Shown: in pieces, positions 23,728-35,558 of the stretch
Layout of the letters: each line of letters begins with the position of its first letter
How positions within the stretch are numbered: position 1 is the stretch's first letter
Source of the DNA: Diadema setosum
Lineage: Eukaryota; Echinodermata; Echinoidea; Diadematoida; Diadematidae
Direction: 5' to 3'
Length of the DNA stretch: 64,000 bases
Assembly: GCF_964275005.1 (NCBI RefSeq)
Contig: NC_092686.1
Coordinates: 48,409,627 to 48,473,626, forward strand
Notes under the pieces: generated by a model
Databases searched by the model: none
Told to the model about the DNA's origin: nothing
Seen by the model: the letters and a program-made list of their open reading frames with translations, nothing else
Program-made: the position numbers and the translations under genes

Positions 23728-23776
<49 letters not shown>
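23728..23776. repeat. (CA)n microsatellite
   Basis: An uninterrupted run of about 24 CA units follows CATGACACACA, just right of MITE copy B. Confidence 0.9.
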
Positions 23777-23781
<5 letters not shown>

Positions 23782-23959
23782 TCGTTTACAATTGTTCATA
23801 GAAATGCATTGTTTTTTCATCCTCCAAACTTCTGAAGTCGTGTCTTCATAACTACACTTAGCCAAAAAAAAAGTAAAAATTTGTCAAGTTTATATTTCTC
23901 ATAGAATATATGCCTAAAAGCTAATGTATTATACAACTTGTATATCATATGAAAGCTAA

Positions 23960-24745
23960 TTCAATAGGCTATCAACCTGGTAGGTTAATAGAAAAACAAA
24001 ATAAACTTTATGCCTGAGTGAACATCTTTGTTTTTCTCCTCCAAGGCATAAAAATAAAAATTGCAAATATGAACAACACGCCATTCATGCCTAAGTGCTC
24101 TTCTATGTAACAAGAAGAAAAGGGTAAGTTTAACACCATAAAAAAAGCCATAAATGAAGTTGCACAAATAAACCTATAATCTATATAATATCTTTGAAGC
24201 CAAAAAGATCAATAAAGGCTTAAAGATAATGGAGGAATATGAGGAATCTTCTGTTAATTTCAAATTCAAATGAAATGAGTGAAGAAGAAATGTAAACAAA
24301 AATGGTAGGAATTTGGATTTCTCAAGTTAGGAAAATTGTAAATAATATTTGGCTCTTGAATTTGTCTCAAGAATTCTTAGACTGCTAAATTAAAAGAATG
24401 AAATAAAGATATTCTGTTCATTTAATCATCTTTGTGCCCTTACCCTCTATGTCACATGAATTGTGAGTTGACAGAAAATCCGCATTTTCCTCCTTAAGTT
24501 TAAGAACTTAATTTTGTTTGAGGTCAGAAAGAAACAAACAAACCTTTTTTTTTTTTCATTCATGTGTTTCATTGTGTTAAACTGATCTTTTGTTATCATT
24601 GCTATCTTGAAGGTATTTGCAAATGAAAGACACGTCAATTGTTGCAATTTTCAATTTTGTGCCTTGGAGGACAAAAACGAATGTATTCATTCACGTGTAA
24701 ATTTACCTTTATATTGACCTACTACATGTACTAGGTTGATAGCCA
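23960..24745. repeat. Putative foldback element with imperfect ~110-bp arms
   Basis: GGCTATCAACCTGGTAGGTT at about 23967 is mirrored by CTACTACATGTACTAGGTTGATAGCC ending near 24745. Further in, TTTTTCTCCTCCAAGGCATA near 24032 is mirrored by GTGCCTTGGAGGACAAAAAC near 24660. Ends and target duplication are not resolved. The middle is AT-rich and non-coding. Confidence 0.45.
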
Positions 24746-24893
24746 AATTAATTACCAAATAATTACCTTCAATTACCGTACCAGTTAATTACCTTTAATG
24801 CGATATATATAATAAATTGATTTTTGTCAAAATCTTCTATGAAAAATATGTACTAGAAAAAGTGTCTACTTTTTTGTTTTGCCGAGTGTATTA

Positions 24894-25092
24894 CCGTATA
24901 CGCTGTTATTTTCGCATACAGATGTGTTTGCGAATGAGGAGCTCAGGGACGTTTTTGTGAGATGTTGTTTTCGCGAATTGACAAAGAGGTCTTCATAAGC
25001 GCATGACAACTGTACTACCTTAGTATATGGTGACAATTTAATGTTGTTAAATTCACGAAAATCAAACCCTCACGAAATAACTGCTTATACAG
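24894..25092. mobile_element. TA-flanked 199-bp MITE, relative of 3731-3973
   Basis: TA lies at 24892-24893 and 25093-25094. The left tip CCGTATACGCTGTTATTTTC is mirrored by the right tip GAAATAACTGCTTATACAG. The interior has TTTTCGCGAATTG and TTCACGAAAATC words like those in 3731-3973. Confidence 0.65.
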
Positions 25093-25094
25093 TA

Positions 25095-26290
25095 TTGTAC
25101 TTTGTCTGCATGGACTGACATCCTTTGCTTTTTAGGCATTTCCACTCATGGCATGTGCATGTACAGAATAGTCAGCACTGCTATCTGTTACATAATCAAA
25201 AATAAATTGATTGCATCCCGTACCACTGAGCAAATATTTTCTTGTGCCCATGAAAAAAAAAAAAAAAAAAAAGTGTTTCTCTCTCTCCTCTTCAATCTTT
25301 CTGATTGCATTCCCTCAATATGATAAGAAACATTCAAAACAGCAAAGTTTCTCTCAGCATATTACCTTGCACATGTATTTATAGAGTTGGTAGTTCTCCC
25401 TTCTCATACATTGTAGAGCTCCAGGAACACACATACTTCACTTGTCTTGTACATCATACTATATAATTGTGTTCAATTTTATAGAATTAAGTCTCATACA
25501 ATACTCCAAATAGAATGTATTCTGCAATGATTTTATTTTAATGTGTTTTCAAAGTCCACTGATATTCACAAAATCAAATTAATACTGTACACAAATATTG
25601 CCTCTCATAAGACAAATGCAACACATCATCATGTTCCTCAGGCAAACATTTATGTTCAGGTCATATAATCTTCTTTCATATATTTGCTACAAAATGACAA
25701 AAGAGGGTGGTCTGTAAAGATGATGACTCAATGAAGAAATGCATCATAAACCCACAAGCAAAGATTGATTAAAATCTAACTTGAACTTAAACTTGACCTA
25801 CAGCATGTCCTAAGAATTTATTGTGCTCACTTCCCTCCACAGTTTCTAAACAGAACGGCATACAATGTATAACCTTTGATTGCATGAAGTGAGTTAAATT
25901 TACATGTTTGAAAATATTGCACATACTTCAGTCCATAGTCTATGCTACTGGATCTTTGACGAAATCATATAAAAGATATCAAGAATTAAAAAATATAATG
26001 AATATATAAATATCAAATCATCATCATCAAAAAAAAAAAAAAAAATAGCTTCAACAGATCAGCTGTTCTGGGATTGTATCACAGCATTTTCTTGTGCAAG
26101 GAAAAGATTGTAAAATTTCGAGAAAAAGTACACAAATAATTAAGCAAAGTGAGTCTTATCTATGAGATCTGATTATCAAAAATTTAAGATTAGTAATTCT
26201 ACCAATCTTCTGAGGATATTCAAAGAAAGAAGGCCCTGAATACAGAATGTGAGTGAGGTAACACTGTACATGCTTGCTCTGCAAAGAACA
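25095..26290. other. AT-rich non-coding, between repeats and DUS4L 3' end
   Basis: No supported exon. A runs lie at 25252-25272 and 26031-26046. The right part may include the DUS4L 3' UTR, but I could not place a convincing minus-strand poly(A) signal close to the stop. Confidence 0.35.
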
Positions 26291-26291
26291 C

Positions 26292-26392
26292 TTTAACCCA
26301 CTGAGGTTGGTTTGATTTTGCTACAACACGCATTTCCCATAGATGCTTGCCCGAGTATACTAGGGACTTGTCCTCAACGGGTTCAGGAACTT
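26292..26392. mobile_element. Short inverted-end element, ~100 bp
   Basis: TTTAACCCACTGAGG on the left is mirrored by CCTCAACGGGTTCAGG on the right. The interior TTGCCCGAGTATACTAGGGA and CATTTCCCATAGATGC is shared, reversed, with 686-765. Confidence 0.5.
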
Positions 26393-26598
26393 GATTCCTT
26401 TGCTGAATGGCTCAATACAACCAAGTGTGAATACTAAATTGGCAAACAAATAACAAATGATTCTCAATGTTCAAGAACAAATACACACAAACACAGACAA
26501 ACATAACAATAAAAGCCGACAGCTCTTCTGTCAGCTGTATTGTTCCCCTGACTAATGACAAAACTTGAGGTTCATCTTCATCTAATGGTGAATTTCGG

Positions 26599-29500
26599 TC
26601 ATCTGTCTTGTGAACAGTCATCCAGCATTCTCTCAAAACTATTAGTTCTGATAAACTCTTGTTGTCCAAGTCTACTGGCATTCCTTGAGAAAAAGTTTGT
26701 CTGTGGATTCCACTGTATGCCAAAGTTCAGCCGGAGGTAGTCCAGAACAGCGCTGGTGCTGGTGAGGGTGTTGAAATTAACTTTCTCTGATCCCGGGAGG
26801 TACATATCTCCTAGCATCTGAATCAGATGGTGGTGGAAGTATGTAAAATGAGTCCCTAGACCCACGGATATATCAACCTATATAGGACAAAAGAGACAAA
26901 ATGACTGATGAACACACTGAATACAGTTTCATCCATAGTAACCCAAAATTATACACTCTGTGATCTGCTGAATCATCAATCTACAGATGAAATATTATGG
27001 TAATGCAATGCTGCACACTGGCACTGGACCAATGGTCCAGGACCAGTAAATTAAGTGTTGGACCAACAACTTTTTAGGAATAAACCAGTAAAAGATAGAA
27101 AAACTGGGTAGCTACTGGTCAGACAGACAGGTTGGACCAATAGAAAAAATGGGTTAATGTGCAGCCCTGGGTAATGGAAAACTATGTATAAATTGACTGA
27201 ATTCATTGATTGTTGATTGATCTGCTTTATATAGGAAATTTCTTTGAAACAAGCAACAATAAAAAAAAAAAAAGCGTAGTATGCGTAGTGGTAGTCGCTT
27301 TAATAATGATTAAATTTATAACGATAATAACAATTATTATTTGTATCATGTATCACCGAGGTTAGTACTTCAATGTTCTACTTATCATTATTGTCATCTT
27401 TAGAATGATGATAATAATAACAGTAATCATTATCATCATCACCAGGATTAACATTATTACTTTTATATCATTATTATAATGGTTATTATTGTCACTAATT
27501 ACCATAAAAAAGTACTACTTACATAATATTACATGTATCTTCTTCTCTATTACAATCAGCAACATGAATATGTTGTTGAAATCATCATAAAAGATAATGA
27601 ATTAATTCCAAGGGCATTTCAGGCTTAATCTTGGCAAGCATGTTGTACCTACCCAATCCTGGATACATTGATAAGGAGTCTCGGTGTAGCCTGCATACAT
27701 AGCTGGGTTGCGCATCATGCCTCTTGCTGCCATTACACCTGTGGTAAACACCAAACAATATGATTATGGAAAAATCAAGATGTCAATTGTGATGAAGAGT
27801 CTCCTTCAGTGACTGTGTAGGTCAAATGTTGTATCAAGTTCTCTTCACATCTATATTTAATTGAAATAAGGAGCTGCATGAATGAGTTGACTAGAACTAG
27901 AATGTAAACATCGGTAGAGCATCTGCCTTTGACCCAAGCAGCCTGGGTTCGATACCCGAGTCTCACTGAGCAATGTTGTGTGTAATAATACCGTCCCCGC
28001 TAGCAAGAGGCAAAACACTCTCTCCCTCGAATAGGACATAAAATGGAGGGACCATGTGTGAGAGAGTCACAACTCACACATGTAAAATATCCTGTTTCAT
28101 TCATTCATCACAAAGAGCAGGGTGTTTAACCCGGTGAAGTGGTCCCGTCTCACTTCCAACTGGACTCCATGGAAGACCAGCTAATATAGCTGAATATGGG
28201 CTATCCAGCCATCTTCTCAGATGGAAAATGAACAACCAAACGAACATCTTCATGGAAGCACACACAAAGATGCAAATAAAAACTTGACTGACTCAATAAA
28301 ATGGGGAAATACTAGAGCAGCTACTTGTTTTTTCTTTTTAAATAAATCTAGTTTTACTGCAAATCTTTGCCAAAGAAAAACGTAGGACAGATCATACCAT
28401 CGACTCCTGTGTCCCTAGCAACCCTGTTTACATCGTCCATGGTCTTGATGTCACCATTTGCAATGACTGGAACTCCAACGCTTTCCTTGATGATGCGAAC
28501 AGCATTGTGATCTGCCGGTTCTCCTCTCTGCTCCGTTGTACGACCATGCACCGTGATCCATGACACTCCTGTGTGTTCAGCTCTCCTACAAAGCTCAACT
28601 GTGTCTCTGTCCATCAAGTGATAAAATTCAGTGCAGATTTTTTTTTGCATTGTTTTGTTTCTTTTTTAATCTGAGTTTGTATTCCACATTCAAACGGCCT
28701 CACAAGCAGTAGAAAATTGGTTTTAACTAGACTGTGTGCAAAATAAATTGATATTTCATAAGCTCTTGGCTGTTCATTAGCTGATATAATAAACTACGGT
28801 CTTCAGCTGAATTCATACGATCAGATCGTTTTACCATTGCCATGGTGAAGAGACAGCTATTCATGAATGGCATGCTTAAGTTGTCAGTAGCTCTGTTTAA
28901 GGCATGTGGAAGAGATCATGCTTTAAGACGACTGCATAATATACAGTCAAAATATGAAATGAGTGCCTACATGATATGGTAAAGAAAATGCTACTGATAA
29001 CATATCTGTTCTATGTTTTGCATCACGGATGCTGCTTAACCACAAATCAATGACAAGTAGAATCACACATCACACGTAATTCACCAGAACAAGTAAATAT
29101 CTGGCTAATCAATTAGCCACGTAATTCACCAGAAGAAGGAAATATCTCGCTAATTAATTAGCCAGATAGGTTTTATCCTTGTATCCTTATATCCCTGTTC
29201 TGGCGAATTATGTGTGATGTATTTTTCTACTAGTCAATTGATCTGTGGTCAAGCAACATCCATGATGTAAAGATCTAAAAAACAAAAGAAGAAAGAAATA
29301 GTGGTGTCCCTCAAAAATGATAAAAAAAAACCCCAAAGAAACATTCAAATAACAACAGAGCATTTGGCATTTCTTACACAAACATTTTAGTTTTTAAAGG
29401 TCAAAACAAGTGTAACATCAAATTTCTCAACTCTGCAGTGATTCTCAGTAAACATATGTTACCATGATACTGTTGTATGTAATCTGCTAATGCAGATATT

Positions 29501-32500
29501 AAATCCACAGCAATGCCAGTAAATCATGTCGTGCATTCAAACCTGATATCACGGTGAATTCTAATCTTGATTGATGTGGTGAAGTCCGACTTGGTCACCC
29601 TATTGATGGTTTGCCTCACCATGTCCTTCACAAGGTCTGCTTTCTTAATCAGCTTGGCTCCATATCCCTCAGCCATTGCCCACCTACAACATGAGGGGAG
29701 AAAAAGTTGTCAAGGGACAAGCTTGACTTTTCAAAGTATTCTTTACTATACTTGGCTAGTCGAACATGGGCCTTAGAAGTCTTCCATGGTAATATTCATT
29801 GATAGTTATTGATCATTATCTGTAAAGAGGAAGGCCTTGAATTTCAAGCAAGGTTTTGACTGATGATAATCAGTATTAGGTCCATCCTATAAATCCATGT
29901 TATTAATTGGCAGCATGTCATGTCCAGGCACTGTTTTCAATATGATTCTTGACACTGATACATATTCTTTAAAACAAAATTGTAATTGATGTTAAAAACT
30001 TGCTTGCTGTGCTTGATCCATATTACATAACTTTTCATTGCTTTACTCAAATATTACAACTTAAGTCTTTAGTATTAATTAGTGAGAATGGACATCAACA
30101 GCTATTTGACTGCACTAACCTTTGTGGACAGCCACAGTTGAGATCTACTCCATCAGCATACCTGTAATGCACAGATATTTGCAGTTATTAGGTGATACAC
30201 TTTATATGGCTGTATGATATGGCACTAATCTAATTGCCATGAAATAAAGAGCACTTGTCACCTCCACTGTGACCTTCCTCTTTTGTTAGCTTACAATGCA
30301 TTACATCACTTTGGTGAGAAATGAAAATTACCTGTTGAATTCTCCTGAAATGTGTTTCAAGGAGAAAAGGTATTCTTGAACCTTTTAGTCACATTAATGC
30401 CCCATACATTATGTAAATGCCTAGTTCATGAGCCTTCACATATTCTCACAATAAAACTTGCATTTCTCTTTTGTTTCTATTGTATGAGTTTAATTATATG
30501 TGTTACTTTTAATATGATAATTTTACATAATTGTTCTTGAGGTTTATGAAATGAGCAAATCACTAGCAGAGATCCATTCTTCAGATACCAACAATGTAAT
30601 AGAAAAAATGACTAAAATTATTATTGAAGGTTTATTCATAATATAAATATTAATATAAATATTAATACAGTAGTATTATAAATACCAAATAATATTCAAT
30701 ATACACCAAAAGTCTACATTATCTCGTAAACAAGTGCCATTTTGCCTTAAGCTTAGTGTACAACTGTTAATCATCCCTTGTTTTTGCACTCTTCAATCAC
30801 CAATCATTCTGATAAGCATAATTATGATTAGTATACCAGGTCTGTAAATTTGACAAATTACAACAAAACAGCTAATCTTTGAATAGTATCCATCCTGTCA
30901 AATGATTTCAGCTTTATGTAGTCTCATGTAGTGAGATAATTCATGAGATTGAGTAGCCGAGTCTCTGTAAACTTACGGTGCAATTATTTCTGCTGCATCA
31001 GCCAGATCCTTGGCATTGCTGGCTGCAAACTGGACAATCAATGGCCTGTCTCCTGTTTGAATCATAGTAGATCAGTTTAAAAGGAGATCAATGTTTAGAC
31101 TCTACTTGTCAAACATGACAAAAAACACACACTCTGAGACATGTTTAATGCTGAAAAAAAAAATCACCCAAAAAAACAAACATTTGATACACCTTGATAC
31201 AGTAATTCTAGGTATGAAGACATAAGATGGAGAAGAGGATAAATGCCCCTCTATGGAGTCCCCCAATGTTGTACAGGCTAACATTCCCACATCCATATCA
31301 GGGAGATTCCACTCAGCAATCATGGAGATATCTGTGTGGTATGTACATTTCAATGGCTGAAAATACTTAGCCAAATCAGGGAGATTTTAATATCCTCTTA
31401 TTCTTGACATTTTCAGGGAGACTCCTGCAGAATCAGGGAGACATGGCAGCTCTGTTGTCAACATGTAGTTTAAGTGAATATTCTCACTTTTTATTCCAAT
31501 AAACAAATGATTCAAAATGTTACGCTCAGTAAACACTCCTCTAGTTTATTGGAGAAACAAATGAAAAGCAGTTGACTACCAAAGTTTGAAAAAGTAAAGA
31601 TGTACTAGTATCACAAAATGCAGACATACACTACTCAACTAGTAGTACTCACTTTGATTGGTTGTGAACTCACTATCTCTGGCTTTGACCGAGTTGACAA
31701 ATGAGTTGGATACTATCATAGGCGTGAAAGTCAGATCACATCCATAACTGGCAAATAAAAGAGAGTAAATTGATTGTTATTAAAAGCGATGAAGACATTA
31801 ATTACAGTGTGGAGTCATGGCTAGAGAATTATGGGTCAAAGCCTGTCACTGTGCAGATGAGACATACCTGTACTTGTCAACAGCATGTAAGGTTTTAATC
31901 CATTACACCAGTCATGAATCTTATAACATACTTGCATTGTAGTCACTTAGAAGATACAAGTGTATTTCTTGATTGCATGCATATAAAGTAATACATGTAA
32001 TGTTCCATCTGCCCCCTGAAACCAAATATTGGCATGAAGTCATCTAGATTTATGAACAAGTTTTATTTTTGAATCCATCAAGGCACTTTTGTCTACTAAA
32101 CTTGCTTCTAGGAGCTCTGAGTCCTGAAGAAGAAATACTGGGATTACATGTGGGCTAAGATGACAAGCTGACACCCTACACATATTGACTAATCAATCAT
32201 GAATATCAATGATATATGCCAAGTTTGACTACAATCATACATCGTATCCACCAATGCAAAACTGTTCCCATTGATCTCATCCCCCGAAAGAAAAACTTGT
32301 AATGTGTAAATGGATACAACATACTGCATACATCTATAATCATAAAGTGTATTACAGCTCATACATTTTGTAATTTGGTATTTTATGCAAAAACAAGCAT
32401 ACAAACACACACACACACACACACAAACCATGTGCAACATAGTCTATGCACATTAGTACAGTACTGTAACATGTTGCAGTATAATCATTTCAACCAGTAT

Positions 32501-35500
32501 TGGATGGCTGAAATTGCAGTAAAATCCAACTATACCTCTTTACAAGTGTCCTGAAAGCCAGCCTGTAGAAGAAGCATAAAACCCAGTGGGTAAATGGGCA
32601 AGGAGAATGACAGAAAGAGAGAAAAAAAAGTTGAAATGACATAGAAATAACAAAATAGATTACTACAACTGTAGTACATTCAATTAAATTCTATTCAATT
32701 TATTCATTTCATAAAATCACATATAAAATATTTACATAGATGTGTGAGTCAAAGGAGGAAATCAAGCAAAAGCCTAGGGCTTGGAAATGGAGATTTCCTT
32801 TACAATGTTATAGTTTAAAATCAGTTTTGAATGAAACATATATATATATCAAAATGTACTTAAAACAGAACTTAGATTAGAGGCTGTTACAAAATCAACA
32901 ATACACTATGATGGAAACAGGAAACGAAACAACGACTGAACTAATACAACATAATACAATACAATAAAAAACAAAATAAACATGCAGGATAATTGCCAAA
33001 GGTTTGTATGGGAATTGCACAATTTTCATCGTTCATACATGCCAATGCTTAATACAAAAAGTTAAAAAAGCATAATGAACATGATAAATAATATCAACTG
33101 CTATTGATAAATATGGGAATGTATAATTAAGTGGGATCTATTCATATAGATTTGGGAGGGCTCTTTTTTAATTTGGCTAATAACTACAGAGAATACCAAG
33201 TACATGTACTATAGTAGCAGGTAACTTCTAATGATGTGTACTTGAAGCTACTAGGTGTAACAAAAACATTTCCCACATTTGATCCTGAATAGTTTGAAAA
33301 CTACATATCAGATAGCACTGTCATTGATATGAGTAATAGCTGAATAGTGTACAATGTAGGTTTTGTAGGTTTCAAACTTGATTGGATTATTTCTCCAATG
33401 TAGTCACAATTGGGTGGTAATTTATCTAGTAGCATTGCATTTATGCCGTATTGGATTAGGTAAGGTTTTAGCTGAGTTTAGGCATAGGCCTATTCACTTT
33501 GAAATGTTTAAACACAAATTCTGAATTCTGATTGAGAAATAGATCTACATTGTAGAGTAGTACTAGTAGAATTGGCAAATACCATAGAAAAGCAATTTTA
33601 CATCAGAATGTCTTTTTGTTTGTTGGGTTGCACAAGAGCAAAGTACCGGTACATCAATAGAATAGTAACATTAATGCAGAGCCATATACACATCCCCTTA
33701 TATACATACAACTGTGATATGCATAATACTAGCCCAACCAGACGCCGTGCGCCAGCACGGCATGTGTATGTTACAGCGTCAGGGGCAGCTAAGGGCTGTG
33801 TAAATTTATATTAATGCATTGCCATTACGACCTTTTGTATTCTTTTTGTCACGTTGATTGATCTACAGTAGACTTTTAACTGTGAATCAGTAGCAACAAT
33901 ACTCTCAAGCTAGCTAGAGAGAGTCCACTTACTATGTACTATGTAAGATTTCTAGTGCGTTTATGGTTTGATGGCTGTGGTCTATCCTAGACAGACTGTC
34001 ACTGCACTGACCATGCTGACTGTACTGTTTAAAGAGGAAATCCAGTCCATATATAAGTTAGTCTGATAAAAAAAAAAGTAAAATCGGAAAGAATTCCATC
34101 TGTACCCCCCACTAACCTAGTACACAGTGTGGAAGGACTCTGGGGTCAGTGTTACCTGAGGACATCAAGATCAACATTACCCTAACCTTAACCTTACCCT
34201 AACTCTAAAGCCACCTAATTTAATCATATTACTGAATATACATTCATGTATCACTTGATTTTTTTCCCCAATTTTAGCGGGGGTAGGGGGGGTACACATG
34301 GAACTCTTGCCGTAAAATCTTATGAGTTCAACATTAAAAATTTGACTGAAATTGGATGAAAAATAAGGAAGTTATGACAGTATGAAGTTTTGTTTATTTG
34401 TGCAAAACAGTTCTTGTACAGTGGACATGAATATGCAAATGAGTGAGTTAACGTTAACCCATAGAGCTGTATTATACGTACTAGAGTGCGGACTCGTCAT
34501 ATGCACGCACGTTAAGGCTCTGTGATCGCATAGAGCACGATCCGCCATTACTAAGAGTGGCAAGTACAGTGCGAATCGCTTGTGTATTAGCAATGTACTG
34601 TTGCGTTGACAACCGCGATGAAAATCAACGATTTGAGTGATAATTTGATAATCTCATTCACAAAACCACGCGTAACGCAATATAATTGCTATTTTTAATG
34701 TAAATTAAAGCTAAATAATTATCTCCTCAGTAGTGTATCAATTTTCATACGCTGAGCACTGATTGTTCATCGCGGACATTCAAGTGCAGCTACGCAGCTA
34801 ATTAGTTCTGATTGATCGAGTGGTGAACGCGACTTGAAGATAATTTGTAACCCCGGGGGCGGGAATCAGTGGCACCCTGAACTGCTACTGTGATTATTTC
34901 TTATTCAGCATATTTTTTTTTTTTTTTTTCAGGGGGTCATGGTGGCATACAATTATTATTATCATTATTATTATTATTATTATTTTTTTTTTTTTTTTTT
35001 GGGGGGGGGGGGGGGCAGGTCCCCCATACCTACAGCCCTGCATGGGGACACTGCCATTACATTTACAGGTCCTGTATAAACAATGCGTGTAAAAGGGGAT
35101 GTTTTTCACGGATGGGCGATGTACGCGCGTATGGGTAGCAAAATCGCTGAAATCAGAGGAAAAGGCCATACTTTTACAGAAGTAGCTAGGTTACTTGAAA
35201 AAAGGTAGCTTCAGAGTGAATTTGGTGTATTCTGAGATCAAAGGATCATTACTTGCACACACACACACACAAACATAATGGATACCTAACAAACATAAAT
35301 ACACACACATACACATCCATAACACATCCATAACAAACACAAGTAGGCCTACACACACACACATACACATCCATAACAAACACAAATACACACACACACA
35401 CACACTTACTGAAGGCCCCCACCTCAACCTTAATTAGGAATACAATAATTTTGAATGGGACATAGTGAATATGCCTGCTATTTGCCCCCCCCCCCCCCGC

Positions 35501-35525
35501 ACACACAAACACACACACACACACA

Positions 35526-35558
<33 letters not shown>

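Noticed and set aside
28354-28397. Read-through end (CPTFFFGKDLQ) of the DUS4L exon frame
   Set aside because: The DUS4L motif continues in exon 27738-27653 (GVMAARGM); a GTATGA donor at 28397 ends the exon, so these residues are intronic.
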